Made by a program: the position numbers and the translations under genes. The notes under the pieces are model-generated. The model was not told the DNA's origin. It did not search any database and worked only from the letters and a program-made list of their open reading frames with translations. From Sycobia sp. Sy_11 (taxonomy: Eukaryota > Arthropoda > Insecta > Hymenoptera > Epichrysomallidae), in the NCBI GenBank assembly GCA_018907035.1, contig JACCIC010000209.1:424001-488000 (forward strand): DNA of 64,000 nucleotides. Reading direction: 5' to 3'. Within the stretch, counting starts at the first letter, position 1, and each line of letters opens with the position of its first letter. Positions 1-13,513 of the stretch are shown here, piece by piece.

Positions 1-634
1 TATGGTTACGATAAAAGCTGTTATGCTATCTGTCCATCCAACTATAAAGGTGTTTCTAGGCATCTTTACCTGGAAGATTTTATCATATGAAATATTTCAC
101 ACGTTGGCTCCGAGGGTAGATCTCATGAGCCATCCTGGCATAACATTTGTGCTTCTCTGTATGCCTCATTAAACAGACAGCAGTCTCTTAGGTATTCGCC
201 CAATGTACCAAGTAAACATCACGGCACCTGGAAGTCACATTCAATGACCCTCAAAACATTAGCCTACCAACAGAGTTGAAGGCATTTCGTACAGTAAGGA
301 TGACCAACAGAAAGACACAGGTAGAGATTACGGTGGCTCTCTCTCTTCCTCTTGCTGCGTCCCTAATCTCTAAGGTGAAATATGCTGCAGCCTAATTCCT
401 TCGGAAAGTCCATGCACTAAATCACTAGAAGTCATCATAGGTACCTTCATCAGACATTTTTCCCTGTTGATAAGTATATTGATGAAGGTCATTGATAGAA
501 CAATTTAAATATCACACAAAGAATTTAAAGGTGTTTGAAGTTACTTAAATAATATAATTTATTTAGAGAAATATTTTATAATGAAAATTGTAGTGAATTG
601 CAATTAAATTTATCGAAGAAAATATTGCTAAAAA
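1..634. other. No gene seen; left edge
   Basis: About 630 bases of moderately AT-rich DNA with stops in all frames and no recognisable RNA gene. It may belong to the retroelement fragment that follows, but no domain is readable. Confidence 0.4.
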
Positions 635-922
635 ATGAATGACATGTATAATAGTAGAAAAAAGTTTCTCAGACATTTTTTAACCGATCTTGCATATATT
701 GAATGTTTGCCAGAAAAACTTAAAAATAATTTTAGGAAACATAATATTGAGGTTTTGTTTAAAATTGATAAAAATTTAAATAAGTTGTTTCATAATATCT
801 TAAATATACATATGTTTACAGCAGGCACATTATATAAAATCAATTGTAACGATTCCAATGAATGTTGCAATGAACAAACAGATAAATATTTGAAAAGAAT
901 ATATTTCAGTATGAGTGGTTAA
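635..922 (+). pseudogene. Likely Penelope-like retroelement fragment (GIY-YIG end)
   Basis: An open frame of 95 codons ends at TAA. Its second half contains LYKINCNDSNECCNEQTDKY followed by LKRI. This resembles the start of the GIY-YIG endonuclease domain at the C-terminus of Penelope-like elements, where a [VL]YKI-C-x-x-C segment is followed by Y-x-GQT and an arginine-rich stretch. The first half (EKLKNNFRKHNIEVLFKIDK) matches the linker that usually precedes that domain. The second cysteine and the Y-x-G part are degenerate and the frame stops before the catalytic Arg/Glu region, so this is a dead fragment. No reverse transcriptase remnant was seen upstream. The assignment rests on remembered family pattern only. 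Confidence 0.4.
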
Positions 923-1820
923 TTGATTATTTGCCTCATATGAAGGTTTAGTCCCCATCGAAGTGAGGGAGGTAAATCACACGAAGTAAAAATCAACTTA
1001 CTTTCCAGTGTTTTAGTTGAGAGTTAGAATCGATATATATAATAGAATATTTGGTTAAGAGGTAGAATCTAGCAATTATTTCTAGAAATGAAAATGAATG
1101 TTAATATCGAATAAAGGATATAATATTAGGGAGGTGTGGGCATACACACATACACGCACACACTATTAGTTTTGATTTCTGCCACTGAGAGAGTACGAAA
1201 GTTGCTTCAAACGTCGGGCATTTTGCAAATGCTGAAACTTTTGTTGGAGACGGCAGTCAGATTGTTTCTTCTAATTTCTTTTTCAATAGAAGCATTGGCT
1301 CTTCTTTTTGCTATCAGTTTAGCAGTGTTTCGATAGTTTTCTTATGTGCTTATGAAATATCGTCAAATAGTTCCAGCTCATCTTCGTCGTCCGGTGGAAA
1401 TTGGCAAAAGAAGGCCAACTGCAATGCTTATCGTGTTCTCGAATTTTTTATGGTCGGATATCCCAAGACAGAATTGCCTCGGCAGCGAGAATATTTTCAC
1501 TCCAATTTTTACTAACACAGTTCTTTCATTATAAAAACACTATTCCGTCCTCTTGTTGCATTAAAAATTACATATACAGCACGCGCACATATCCGAATTA
1601 TTAAATACATAACAATTTTTATTTCCAAAATAATTTTGAACTAAAGGATAATAAGTAATATTATCTAATCTAATATTTTAGAAAATAATAACGAATATAA
1701 AAAAAATTATCTACGCACTGTTACTTACCGAGACAAAAATTGCTTTAGAGCAAATAACAAAACTGTATTATATTCATATAATAATAACAACATACGATTT
1801 TGTAACTGGAGATTTACAAG
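923..1820. other. Intergenic, downstream of gene A
   Basis: AT-rich DNA with two short overlapping plus-strand frames around 1136-1604 that show no domain, no good start context and no splice signals. I see nothing functional here apart from the 3' end of gene A just to the right. Confidence 0.4.
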
Positions 1821-1826
1821 TTTATT
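1821..1826 (-). terminator. Probable poly(A) signal of gene A
   Basis: TTTATT on the plus strand reads AATAAA on the gene's strand, about 55 bases past the stop codon of gene A, a normal distance for an insect 3' UTR. Confidence 0.4.
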
Positions 1827-1878
1827 TTAAATACATATTAGAGGAATATATTAAAATAATAATCATGATATTGTCTAT

Positions 1879-4800
1879 TTAGAAGACATTATTTTGTCGT
1901 ACAAATGTACCAGGGGGAAGAACTCTATTCATAAAATTCTTTATCTCACTTATGAAGTACGATACTTTCATGTACAAACTTGGTTTAGAGGTGTTATCAC
2001 AATTGGGAGTTAAAACAGATGCAATTCCTATTAACATGCGATCTTTTCGAAGTTCTTTAGTGAGTGGATTGCCATAGTCACCCTGTAATAAATACGTACA
2101 AATGATTGATATTAAATCACTTAATTTATTATTGTATATATTAATATAGTAATCATAATGAATTTACTTTTACTTTGCAATATATAAAAGTAACCTTAAC
2201 AAACACCCTTATCATTAGTCAATTTAGTAAATTTTGCAGCTATTATTGATACCTACAATGGTACGATAGCTAGAACGAAGGACTAGTAATTCGATTCGTC
2301 CGAGTTCAATTCTCAATCTTATAATTATCATCGATCTGCTATTGACGGCCTTAATATGAAGTTCAATTTCGGTTTCACAAAGCGTAAACGTTTTCACTTA
2401 ATTATGATTATTGTAATGGAAAAAAAATTTTTAAAAGATAAAAATTTACATTTTTTGTTTGTTAAGTAATCGATTCCTTATAAATCTAAGTTTTATTCCA
2501 ACCATAAATTATATAGTAAAAATATAATAAGTAAATCGATGCTTTTATTGGAAACAAAATTTTATTTCTATGTATACAGTAACCCGAGAAGTGCATTATT
2601 TAGGTCTTCAGGAGATATATGTAAGATGCTTCTGAGACAAATAAGAAGATACTGATTCATACCATAAAAAAGACTGCACAGATTCGATGATTAAGTCCTG
2701 TACATGGTTAGAACAAATATCCCGAATTTATTAGTTCTGATTCTTACTAATTGGGTAGTTCTTCCACAGAAATATGTTAGGTTATCTGTTGTTGGTTGGG
2801 ACAATCTGACTATTTATACAGATGTAACTTTTCTACAGGATCTACTAACTGAGTCTATGCGGTCTTTGTTTTTCACATAGTTTACAGATTCGGTCTAGTA
2901 CCTCCTTATTTTCCAGTATGGCAACATTACTAGTATCCGCAAACATACATATCAGAACCGTAATTTATACTCCAGTTAACTATTGAACTTACTGTTACCG
3001 TAGTGATAAGATTACGTAAGACTACAAAACAAAAACATTATTCCTAGAATATACTACTTTGGTAAAGACAAGCGTGTTATTAATGTATTCATTCTATTTT
3101 CATTCAATATCATATTAGAATACCTTTATTATATCGAAATTTTGAAATATCTTAAATTACAAGATGAACATTGTTTAAATTATTTTGATTATATTAATGC
3201 GCACCGATCTTACGATTTAATTTTGCATTTTATCTGAATTTAATTCAGATTAAATTTTTTAAAATTAATTAATCTGTTTTTAAATCTGTTTTTAAAATTT
3301 TCTCTAACTTTTTTTTATATATTATTTAGTGCCTGTATTTATTCGTCGAAATAATTCTGCTCTATTTATGCTTCCAAATAATAATGCGAATCAGCTACGT
3401 AGCTCTATAATATATTCGTAAGTAAAGCAGATGATATCAATTTTTACATGGATGCTTGTGACAATCTGCTAAGACTGAAACCTTAACCGGGGCTATCAAA
3501 TTTACTAGTCCATTACTCTAGCAAGGGCGTCAGTGTAGACCCTATAGTTGGGGTTTATTAACTTCCATAGTTTTCTTAATCTAAATATTTTTTGGAATTG
3601 ATTCTGTGTTGTGGAAATAAATTAAAGATAAAGATTAATTCGTGGCCTTTGTAGATCAACATGTTTAGAACTTTTTAATGTTAATTATTGTATTTAGAAT
3701 AATGCAGTGTATTATTGCGTGACGTAAGTTTATTGGTATACGGTCTTATTTTTACGCTTGCAAGCATCCCATTTAGACTAGAAAATTGAAAAACTTACAC
3801 TGCAAATTCCAACAATTTCTTCTATGTCGTATTGCCTACGCATGACACCGCATAAATTGGTAGGAGTAACGTTACTAGGATATTGAGTTCCACACGCTGT
3901 ATCAGTAAGAGTTTGAACTCTTCGATATCTTAGTATCGAACTTAATGTTCCATCTGTAACAATCGGCTCAGGAAAACGGGGATCTGGCTCTGTATCAACT
4001 ACATAATATCCAAATCCAGTTACTACGGAGTCTGCGACTTGCTCAGAGTTAAGCTTTGGTAATTTCAGTTGCTTTATTATAGGTTCTTGACCGAAATCTA
4101 CCTCTCTGACTAACTAAAAATAAACCATATAATTCTCTATTGTTATTAAGTATTTTTTTATAACTTAGTATCATAAAATATTGTAATGTTTAATACGAAT
4201 TGATAGTGAAATGTACAGTTAGTCAAGTAAGAGCATGGTCGACCTTACAAACAGGTAATGCAAGATTTCGCTCTAGTTCTTTTGCGAGCCGATAGCGGGA
4301 AACATTGTTCTTGATGCATTATTAAGAAAAATTGAGTTGTTATCGATCTTTTGAAAGAGAGTTACGTTAAACGCCATGGGTGCTAAGTACGCGTCGCGCT
4401 ACGAGGCTGTGTTCCTTTGCATCCACCCGAAAGGTCCCAAAATGTCGCAATCAACGGCTGGTAAATATATGAGAAAGTCGAAGGCATTTATACAGAAATG
4501 GGTACAGAGATATAAATTGGCTAAAAATGTCGATGATTTACCAGAATGTGGCTCGATAGCAAAAGTGGAGAAAAATGATGAAGAAAGAATGGTGAATTTG
4601 TTTTTGCGGTATTCTGCATTAACACTGCGGCAAGGACAAGCAAAATTAATGACAAAATGTTTCGATATATCCTACGAAACTATGCGAACCCATCTTCGTA
4701 CTCATGGCCTGAAATAGCGCTATACAATGTAAAAGCCTCTATTGACTGAAAAACATGTGACAAAGCCACTCGCTTGGGCGCATGAGAATATTGATAGAGA

Positions 4801-7751
4801 TTTTGAAAATCTCATTTTTACTGATGAATATTCTATATGGGTACTTGTGTCCTCACGCGAGCCTAGTCAACTTCTACCAATAGGCTTGTTCAACGGACCG
4901 TAAAACAGGGAATAAAGGTGCATCTTTGGGGCTGCTTCTCAAAGCAGCGATTCGGCACTTTATACCACTTTATTGACAATCGTAAATACCGAGAATAAAT
5001 GCCGAGAAAATGATAAAAATCTATAAAAAGGCTTTACTGCCATCTGCGAAACGATGGTTCATCGGAAAAAATGAAGATTGGATTCTGCAGAAGGACAGAG
5101 ATCCTAAACACGGTAGCAAGCTCCTGTACTGAGAAGAAGACTGAACCTGGCATCGTTGCATTGGATTGGCCGACGCAGTCGCCCGATGCCAACCTTATTG
5201 GAAATGTATGAAGTGGAATGGAATATATGAATCTTTGAAGCAGTTGTCTTACCAAATTCTTCGGATCTGGAAATCATTGCCACTAGAATGCGCCGTGAAA
5301 TTAATAGAAAGCATGCCTCAGAGCTGCCAGGCAATTATAGGCAGCGGTGGTGACTGGACACATAATTGACCGAATTCCATCATCGCTTGTAATGTGTATA
5401 ATGTATATATAAATACAAAAATTTCATACAATAAATTTTTTTATAAATTAACACGGCCACACTCATACTTGACAGACTGTATTTTTCGCTGAAAATGATC
5501 TTGACTCCTAATATATGTAGAAGGGTATGAGGGCACAATAATATATATTCGGGCGATACGATTGATTGTCTGCAAGATGAATACTGAAAAGTTATAAAGA
5601 TATGGAACTTTTCTGTTATGCTTATAGATAATATTTTCACATAAAAACCTTTTCCCATTTATAGTCTGATCCAAGCAAAAATAAGATTTCAAACGATAAA
5701 TCATAATCAGTTCATGTATTTGTAAATGCATGGTTTCCTAGATCAAAAATTGAAATTCGGTCAATTTTATATCTTATGTCATAGGTGCGCAATTATTAGA
5801 CTTTATACGCATATATACAGTCGAACATTAATTGATAATATAAGAATTAATTAAAAAGAAACTACATATATGTGAATATGGACTCAGTAGAGCTATTTTG
5901 TTTGAAATATTATTCTTGCTGCCAATCCAGTATAAAATTCTAGGGTTTCGTTAAAAAAATTCTCTCGTTAATTAGGAAGAAATAGAGCGAGAGAGACAAA
6001 GATAGTAATTGTTAATAAGGAGGTTCTACTCATTAAAATGGAGCACTGTTAGCTTCTGGAACTTCAAAAGCATTCTTTTTATGGTGATTATGGTTATCTT
6101 TCTCAATCTTGACCAAATCCAACTTCCAAATGCAGTGGTCTCTCTTTGTCAATAATTACTTCTTAATGAAATTTCGACGAATGATGGCTTAATGAAGTAC
6201 AGAGCTAATAATGTAATAAAATAAAAAAGATAAGGGGCAATCGTCGCTAGTACTAACTCAGTGTATTACTACTCGAATGTTTCGGCTTCGTTGATCGATG
6301 AAGTACTTTTTCACATTTGACAATGCGATCGAGAGGTGTGAAATGAACCCGACATTACATAATTTGAGGCGGATACTGAATTCGAGCAATTTTATTGTAC
6401 TGACTAATACGGAACATATTAGTTCTAGTTGGAGTTTATCCTACTGGATTGGTCGTAGGTTATTTTTCGCTCTACAAGTAAAATGTTGAACGATGACGTA
6501 ACTTACGAAAAAATACCAATTACTGAAACTGACTGCATCATGTTACAATAATAATGCGTCATCTTGTAAAACCAACTCCAATTCTCATGCTAAAATTTGT
6601 GTGATCAAAATTACTTGACGTTACTCGACAGCTCATATAGTTATCTGCATGACTTTTGCGCAAAAAGAACAGATTTATTTCCGTATGATCATCAGGTGGG
6701 ACTGACTTATAAATCCGTCTTAGCAAATGACATAAAGAATAATGCAATATAAATTAGTAAATAAATATTTGACGAATCCAACAGAAATTAAAATTAATGA
6801 ATAATAATGGTTCTACTATATTTATTTGTTATAAATAATTAAAATAAAATAATATTACATATTTAACAGCATTCGTGTTACATGTCATATTATGCCATAT
6901 TATATAACTTCTACTTTATAAGAAGTATGCGAGAAAAATTTTTTTTGTTAGAAACAAAATGAACTAGCAATGATTAGAATTACTTTACCTCTGCCACAGC
7001 TAGATTGGAGTAGACAAATGTTGGATCAAATTCCGTGAAAAAGATTTGTAGTATAAGTACTTGTTCTATGTTCGGCTCGTTTAAAGAATTTGGCCTAATC
7101 ATAGCGCCAAACATTAACGGCTGCAATTCGCCATTAGCCGTCAAAAATAGAATGGACGCAGACGCAATGTGTTTTTTTGAGATTAAGGCACCACCGCCCA
7201 ATATAGTGTAACCAGTCAAACCATCGTGCATTGCTATTACCGCAACATGGTACGTGTAAGAGGCCGTTCTTACTGGTATACCATTTACAATAGCTTCCTC
7301 CTTCAAGGCTGAAACTAAACTTATAACAAACGATTAGAAAATTATACTGTATTTTATGCAGCAAGAAAAAAAAATAGTATTATTACGCTTTGTGTGATTT
7401 AAGGGAGTTCTATCTCTGTGTCGTGATTTGAAGAGAACTTGTGCACTAGATTAATGTCATGTGAGAAGGTTAAATATTAAGTTAATAATTTAATTATACA
7501 TTTTTCAATTATTTCTCTATCTACTATATCAAATTTTCAAAAGAAAACTATCTCTCACCGTGCAATATAATTTTTATTTAATCAACTACTTTCATATTAA
7601 TCATTTTTTTATAAAATATGTTATTTTATTTGGAAATATTTTTCCCCAGTGTAAAAGATGTTTTTTACATTAATAAAAATTGCTTACCATGGTTAAAGAA
7701 CTGAAATACACAAATTACAAAAATAACAAAAGCTTCTTTGAAAAAAGCCAT
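1879..7751 (-). CDS. Serine protease homolog A (inactive S1 fold, secreted)
   Basis: Exons on the minus strand are 7688-7751, 6989-7314, 3799-4113 and 1879-2082, all with GT-AG borders, giving about 302 residues. Exon 1 starts MAFFKEAFVIF and is a hydrophobic signal peptide. Exon 2 supplies the N-terminal barrel starting EA-IVNG, with Ile at the His57 site (SASIL) and Asn at Asp102 (YSNLAVAE). Exon 3 was read directly because it lacks an early Met; it has VTGFGYY in place of the GWG motif and TNLCG before the active-site region. Exon 4 opens GDYGNPL, so Ser195 is Tyr and Gly197 is Asn, then TPNC and a C-terminal helix. Position 189 is Gly. A is the most diverged copy in exon 3 (VDFGQEP where the others have VGLG-[EQ]-[NH]-P). 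Intron 2 carries a Tc1-like element. The family assignment is firm; the ligand or function is unknown. Confidence 0.85.
2255..2330 (+). repeat. tRNA-like relic or tRNA-derived SINE
   Basis: The stretch contains an A-box-like TGGTACGATAGC, a centre reading GGACTAGTAATTC that resembles an AGT (threonine) anticodon loop, and a B-box-like GAGTTCAATTCTC at tRNA-like spacing. The anticodon stem is mismatched and acceptor ends do not pair, so it is not a working tRNA gene. It lies in intron 3 of gene A. Confidence 0.3.
4376..5369 (+). mobile_element. Decayed Tc1-like transposon, transposase pseudogene
   Basis: The element sits in intron 2 of gene A, antisense to it. From 4376 a 113-codon frame gives the N-terminal helix-turn-helix region (STAGKYMRKSKAFIQKWVQRY), ending at TAG 4715. 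Beyond this, shifted frames continue the transposase: LAWAHENIDRDFENLIFTDE carries the first catalytic Asp, DRDPKHGS the second, and DWPTQSPDANLIGNV the third-residue region, where the usual NPIEN has become LIGN so the catalytic Glu is Gly. The tail (QLSYQILRIWKSLPLE, SGGDWTHN) matches the C-terminus of Tc1-family proteins. Several stops and frameshifts make it dead. I could not find a convincing pair of terminal inverted repeats, so the true ends are uncertain. Confidence 0.8.
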
Positions 7752-7794
7752 ATTACTCATCTACGTTCCGTATACTAAGAAAGGAAGTTGAGCT

Positions 7795-7803
7795 CGATAT
7801 ATT
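7795..7803 (-). promoter_or_regulatory. Weak TATA-like site upstream of gene A
   Basis: AATATATCG on the gene's strand lies about 45-50 bases before the start codon of gene A. The match to a TATA box is poor, but its place is like that of the better TATA boxes upstream of B, D and F. Confidence 0.2.
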
Positions 7804-8773
7804 CTCATATTCATATAAGAATATTATCTTTTGAATTTCAATAATTTACCTACATTTCATTCAATTATATATAAAATAGATATTTATATATGTCAAGTAT
7901 AAAAATTGTTATTGTCAGTAATTTTCTTACAATTGGTCCGGATTACGTTGAATTTTCTTTGAGTTTATTTTTTAGTAATTTATATTCATTATTTAATCGG
8001 TACACTGAATGCACACAAGCTTGACTTTATGACGTTACCTTATTATAGGTTTAAAACCAAATAAGTAATAATTTGTTCATAATATCTAATTTCATCGTAT
8101 TATAAAAATATAAGTTAAGAATTTATTATCTAATTACTAAGTAACGAAAAATTTCAAGATTTGTCTTGAACGTTGACCGTGACACTTATATTCGGAACTT
8201 CGAGAAAAACAAAATTATAGAAAATAGAATGGGCAAAAAAGATCAGGAATAGACATTCTAACCCTTTACATTTTTAAGTTTATTTATCAATATAAAAAAG
8301 ATATTGCAACAATTTTACATATAAGACGATTTTTATACTACTTCGTTCCTCGTCGTTCTCTCGCCAAGAACTGAACTCGAACTTTCCTTCTATTACTCCA
8401 ATATCTCCGGAGCAGGCAAAATATACCCTCGTAAAATTTGACAAACTGTGGACCCACTACGACTAAGTGCAGGTCAAATGAATATTTCTAAAATAATATT
8501 TTCAAAATGATTTTTGAGATTGATATTGATGGTCGATTTCGTGTTGATAAACCTGTTGCGGCAGGAAAGTGCCTATACTTTTTAATTTTTTATGTATTCC
8601 ATACCATATAGTGCAATATGATTGCACTAATTTATCGATGAAGTACACCTTGAGTAGTTTCCTTGTGAAATAAAGATATTTAAATCGATCAGCACAATTT
8701 GGTTAGTAATGAACAGGAAATTCACTGGATTACGTTAAAGCTTAATTTATTTATTGTCCTTACAGATATACAC

Positions 8774-8830
<57 letters not shown>

Positions 8831-9041
8831 TATGATCAATTAATGAAATGGAGATTCTGTATTATGTAAAACATACATGGGCCTTTTACAGATTGCCTCG
8901 GCTTTTAAAATAGGCTTTCTACCATCATTATCATCATTTAGACTAATTAATATCGACAAAGTGCCCGAAATATTTGCCCTGCGGATTTTGCATTTTTCAG
9001 AGCCGGCGTTAAAAACCGAGCCACTGCTAGAAACTAATGAA
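7804..9041. other. Intergenic between A and B
   Basis: AT-rich spacer between the 5' end of A and the stop codon of B. It includes a pure (AT)n tract at 8781-8830. No coding signal was found on either strand. Confidence 0.5.
8781..8830. repeat. (AT)n microsatellite
   Basis: About 50 bases of nearly perfect AT dinucleotides in the 3' flank of gene B. Confidence 0.95.
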
Positions 9042-12000
9042 TTATTCGTATATTTGCGGGATGGGCACATCGGTCATGATCGGCGGGATATGTTGGCGAT
9101 TGTAAACGACAAATGCATTATCAGCGATAATTCCCTGCAGAAAAACTTCTATATTCCTTTTGAAGGCGGATGTCTTTATGTACAAAGATCCTATGCTAGT
9201 ATTATCACAATCAAGGGTAATAATAGATACAAGTCCTATAAGCCAATCGCCGCGAACGAGTGGATCACCATAGTCGCCCTGAAAAAAATAATACAGTATA
9301 ATGCAATGTACAATGCGCATAGGTACAAAAACAAAAATAAGAAAATGTCATATTTATTTGCTAGTTATTACTATATTATCGTATAAAAGAAAATATTTCC
9401 TATTTAACCGTCGAATTTTTCAAGAGATTTTGAAATTTGATGAATGTCAAATTAATTTCTACAATATAAATTTTAACGGATTATGATAATAAGAATTATA
9501 ATGAATAATTCTTTACAAAGTTCATTAAAAAATAAATACACGAATCTTAAATAAATAAATGAAGTTTCAAACAATTTCAAATTTATCCAATGGAATTTTT
9601 ATAAATTTCTTTGTACCTCGAATGTGACAACATCAACATGATTTTTAGGCTTTCGTCGTACGTAATGTAAAATATATTTAAAGCTAGGGTAGATTGACTT
9701 TTATCTTGCCACACAACCCTTCTTTACTTCATTAGGATGTAAACTGCCTCACGAGATAAATCATCACTTTTCAATTCACTCTTATATTGATACGTACGAT
9801 TTGAACTTGATTTGATTAAAAAAATTTTAATAGAAAAATAAAAAAATAACATAGTATGCCTTGCATAGAAGTGATTTTTCAATAAACTATAAGTCTGTTT
9901 AAAAGTCTCGAAGACTTGTATATCAGACGAGTTTCCAACCATTAAATGTTATTTTATCAATAATAATCTAGTCGTCGAAATAGAGGCCTTCGTAATTTTA
10001 CACGTACTTGATTTTTTTTTCTATTATAAGCAATCAGGATGTTCATTCCTTCGCGTTACTTATGTTAAGCAATCTAGATCATCATTGATGTTACAATTAC
10101 CATAAAGCTAACTTCATTATCCTTAATCAGAGCGATAGATGAGATATAAATTCTGAGACCGTTCATTATCACTTAATGTTAATTTTCGTATATACGTCGA
10201 ATATTCGCAAATTGAACGAAATATTCAAACAATTGAATGAAAAATCTTAGATTGCACATTATTCTATTTAAAATTTTCATGTTAAATGCAGTCTATTCAT
10301 TTCTTTAATTGGTCAGTTAAATAAATTTTTTATATTGTATATTATACGGTCTATAATGTACCCGTTCATTAGTTTCATTATATTAATTTCTTTTTTACAT
10401 ATTTATATTTTTATCTACTAATAGTTATCTAAAGGTTTCAAAATTTTGTATTTACAGGCATTTTGTTGTCGGTCAGATGATAAAAACTTACCGTGCAAAC
10501 GCCAACACTTCCTGGCTCATTATGCTGCCTATGCATTAGGCCGCACATATTGGTGACAGTGATCTCTTTCGGATAGTATGCTGCACAGTTATCATCGGGA
10601 ATAACATAAACGCTTCGAAATCTCAGCACCGTACTATAAGTCCCATTCGAAACCATTGGTATTTGAAATTCAGAATGTAACTCTTTATGAATCCTATAGT
10701 ATCCAAATCCGCACACGTATGCCTCTGCGTGAATTATTTGTTCAGAGTATGGTATTCTAACACTAGACACATCTGGATTTTCTCCAAGACCGACACGACC
10801 TGTTAACTAAAAAGAAACATTCGTAAAATATTTCTTAAATTAAAAAAAATTTATTTATTGAATAAAGATATCTCACAAATATCTTTACTTTCCTGTTTCT
10901 ATATAATGTAGAGCTTTTTATGACATTCATAAATTATTTATAAAATTTCATGTCAAGTAACTTAAACATTTTTAGATTTGAATACCTATCTTAAGTGGAC
11001 TCGCGACTTTCACAATGGTAAAAATATATTATTGCATAATTTGCCATAAATTATCGGTAAATTATCTGTGGAATTAAAAATTTTAGCCGCGTAAACTTAT
11101 TCTGTCTATATCTGGTATTCAAATCTTTATATGGAAAAAAATCAGCTGAAATTTTTTTTAAATAACCCCGCATTGTCGTCAGACTAGTATAGTCGTGCTC
11201 AAAGGAAAAAAATAAGTTTTACACAACAATATATCATTTACATTGTCAAACTAACATGATCTGAGCTGCAATGCTCAACAAACCTTTCCCTAAAATGTCA
11301 ATTGGATATTTTGGACTCGGCACCGTACGTTCCAACTTAACTACCTACATTCCTATAAATTACAGAATTATTAGGTAATACGCTCTTCGACTCAGTTATT
11401 TATTTGCTATTGTCACTCAAAAAATTTTTTTGTCAGTCATATAATCATACTTGCCTGAACTAAATACCCTGTACTTATCTGTATGTGTCATCTTTTTCTT
11501 TATTCCATACGGTTACGTTCAATACTATTACATTCCAACATTGGTAGAGGTATAAACACTAAACAATATCTCATCCCCTTAAACCAGTCTCAATGTAACA
11601 GCTTTTTTCATAATTAAGAAATCATAATATACAAGAATAGAATGATTCAATAGTATGAAGAATATAAAAAGATACAATCAGAAGTATCATCGTTATTGTG
11701 ATCGACAGGTTACCACACTGTCAAAAATGTCCAAGAAAATCTCATTTCCCCAACTACATTCTCTCAGAAGCTCATAAACAATATTTCCAAGCATCAGCTC
11801 AGAATAGTCACATTGAACAAATATTAGGTAGAAAACGAAGAGTACCATTAGTAGTATTACTCAGTACCATTATCACAATTGGACAATATTTAGTAACTAC
11901 AGATTAGTAACTACAGTATTATTACCGGAAGAAATTTATCAAACAAACGGAATGCAAGATTTCGATGAGACCAAAAGGGATTATTTGCCAGTAGTGCCGA

Positions 12001-13459
12001 ATACTGATACAGTCCAGAGAATACAATGGTATCATTGGCGAACCATGGACTTTAAAACTCAAAGATTTTCATCCGTCTAGATATATTTTTGCCGCAGTTA
12101 TGGATGAACAAATATAAGACAATCTCATCTTTTTTAAAGACGGTTGAAAACATCTAACGTTAAAAAACAGTTATTTTACTCGAACTATAATATCTATATA
12201 CTTTTTGAACCAAGAAAAAGCGTCCAGCAACGAAATAAGACATATTTGCTTTTTATTCATACTATCCCATTCATCACCTCGGATATATCCTTAAATGAAC
12301 TTCATTAAGTTCAATGATATTCTTATTTTTAATTTAAATTTACCTTTACTAGAGCAATATTGAAGTGCAGAAAAGTTGAATCGAAAGTTGGAAGAAAAAT
12401 ATATAATACATCTATTCCCGGGGAACTCAAATTATGCGCTCCCACGATTACGGCATATCTCCTGTCCTTCATTTGACCGCTAGGTAATAAAAAAATATTA
12501 GCAGTACTCAGTATGACCGTATCGGAGATTATGGCACCACCGCCCATCAACTCATAATCATTGCTATCGTTTTTTACTCCTACTACGGCAGCATGGTAAC
12601 TAAAATAAGTTGGTAGTGCTGGATTACCGCCAACAATACCTTCGTTGCTTAAGGCTGAAACTAAAATTCAGAAAACATAATAGTGTAAAATCATTAATAC
12701 ATATTATACATTACATAATTATATTATAAAAATTTTATTGCTTAGATCATAGATATTAGATCTATTTGTTTAAATTGAAATATCACGCGTCAAGCTGCCT
12801 AAATATGAAGTAAACTTTTCGCCACGATTTGTTGCTATGTAGCGTAATATATATTTTGTGATGATAAATTGTATCACATGAAAAGCACAAATCCAAAACC
12901 ACCCGATGCTAGAACGTCCAGGAAAAATTGAATTTATAATATGGACGGCAGGGCGTTGTCCTACCTCAGCAGCTGAGCTATCGTGGAAAAAAATTGCGCG
13001 AGGAATTTTTCTAGTTAAATTCGAGTTCATCCCCTTTTTCTCCACACACAACTCAGGGAGGGTCAATTTTTTTCTTCGTACAGCCGTTTTCCGCGACTGC
13101 TCTGGAAGTCATCCTCGACTTCAAAGAAGGAAGATTTTACCAATTCGATTTTTTTTCTAGTTTTTTTTTTAATCTATTACGTAACATTAAATACAGCTGA
13201 ACGGACGAAATCACTCCTCGGTCGTCATTTTTGTAAGGATTACTCTATTATCCGAGAGGTAATAAAGTTTTTTTTATGAAATTAAAATATATGTTTGTAT
13301 GTATATTTATGTTTATCAAGCGATAAGTTGGAATCTATTGGGCTGATTCAGATATAATTTTCTTGACATAACAGTGTATTCGTATTCTATTTCGATAAAG
13401 ATAAATGTTCGATACATAGAATTTTAATCTGTTCTAAGCAACAAAATATCTTTTTAATT

Positions 13460-13513
<54 letters not shown>

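Noticed and set aside
8877..9386. 169-codon plus-strand open frame
   Set aside because: It is the antisense of exon 4 of gene B and extends into its intron; the minus strand has the conserved GDYGDPL and splice site.
11698..11907. Plus-strand frame with a basic GRKRR segment
   Set aside because: It looked like part of a retroelement protein, but no neighbouring domain supports this and the frame is broken; left as unrecognised remnant.
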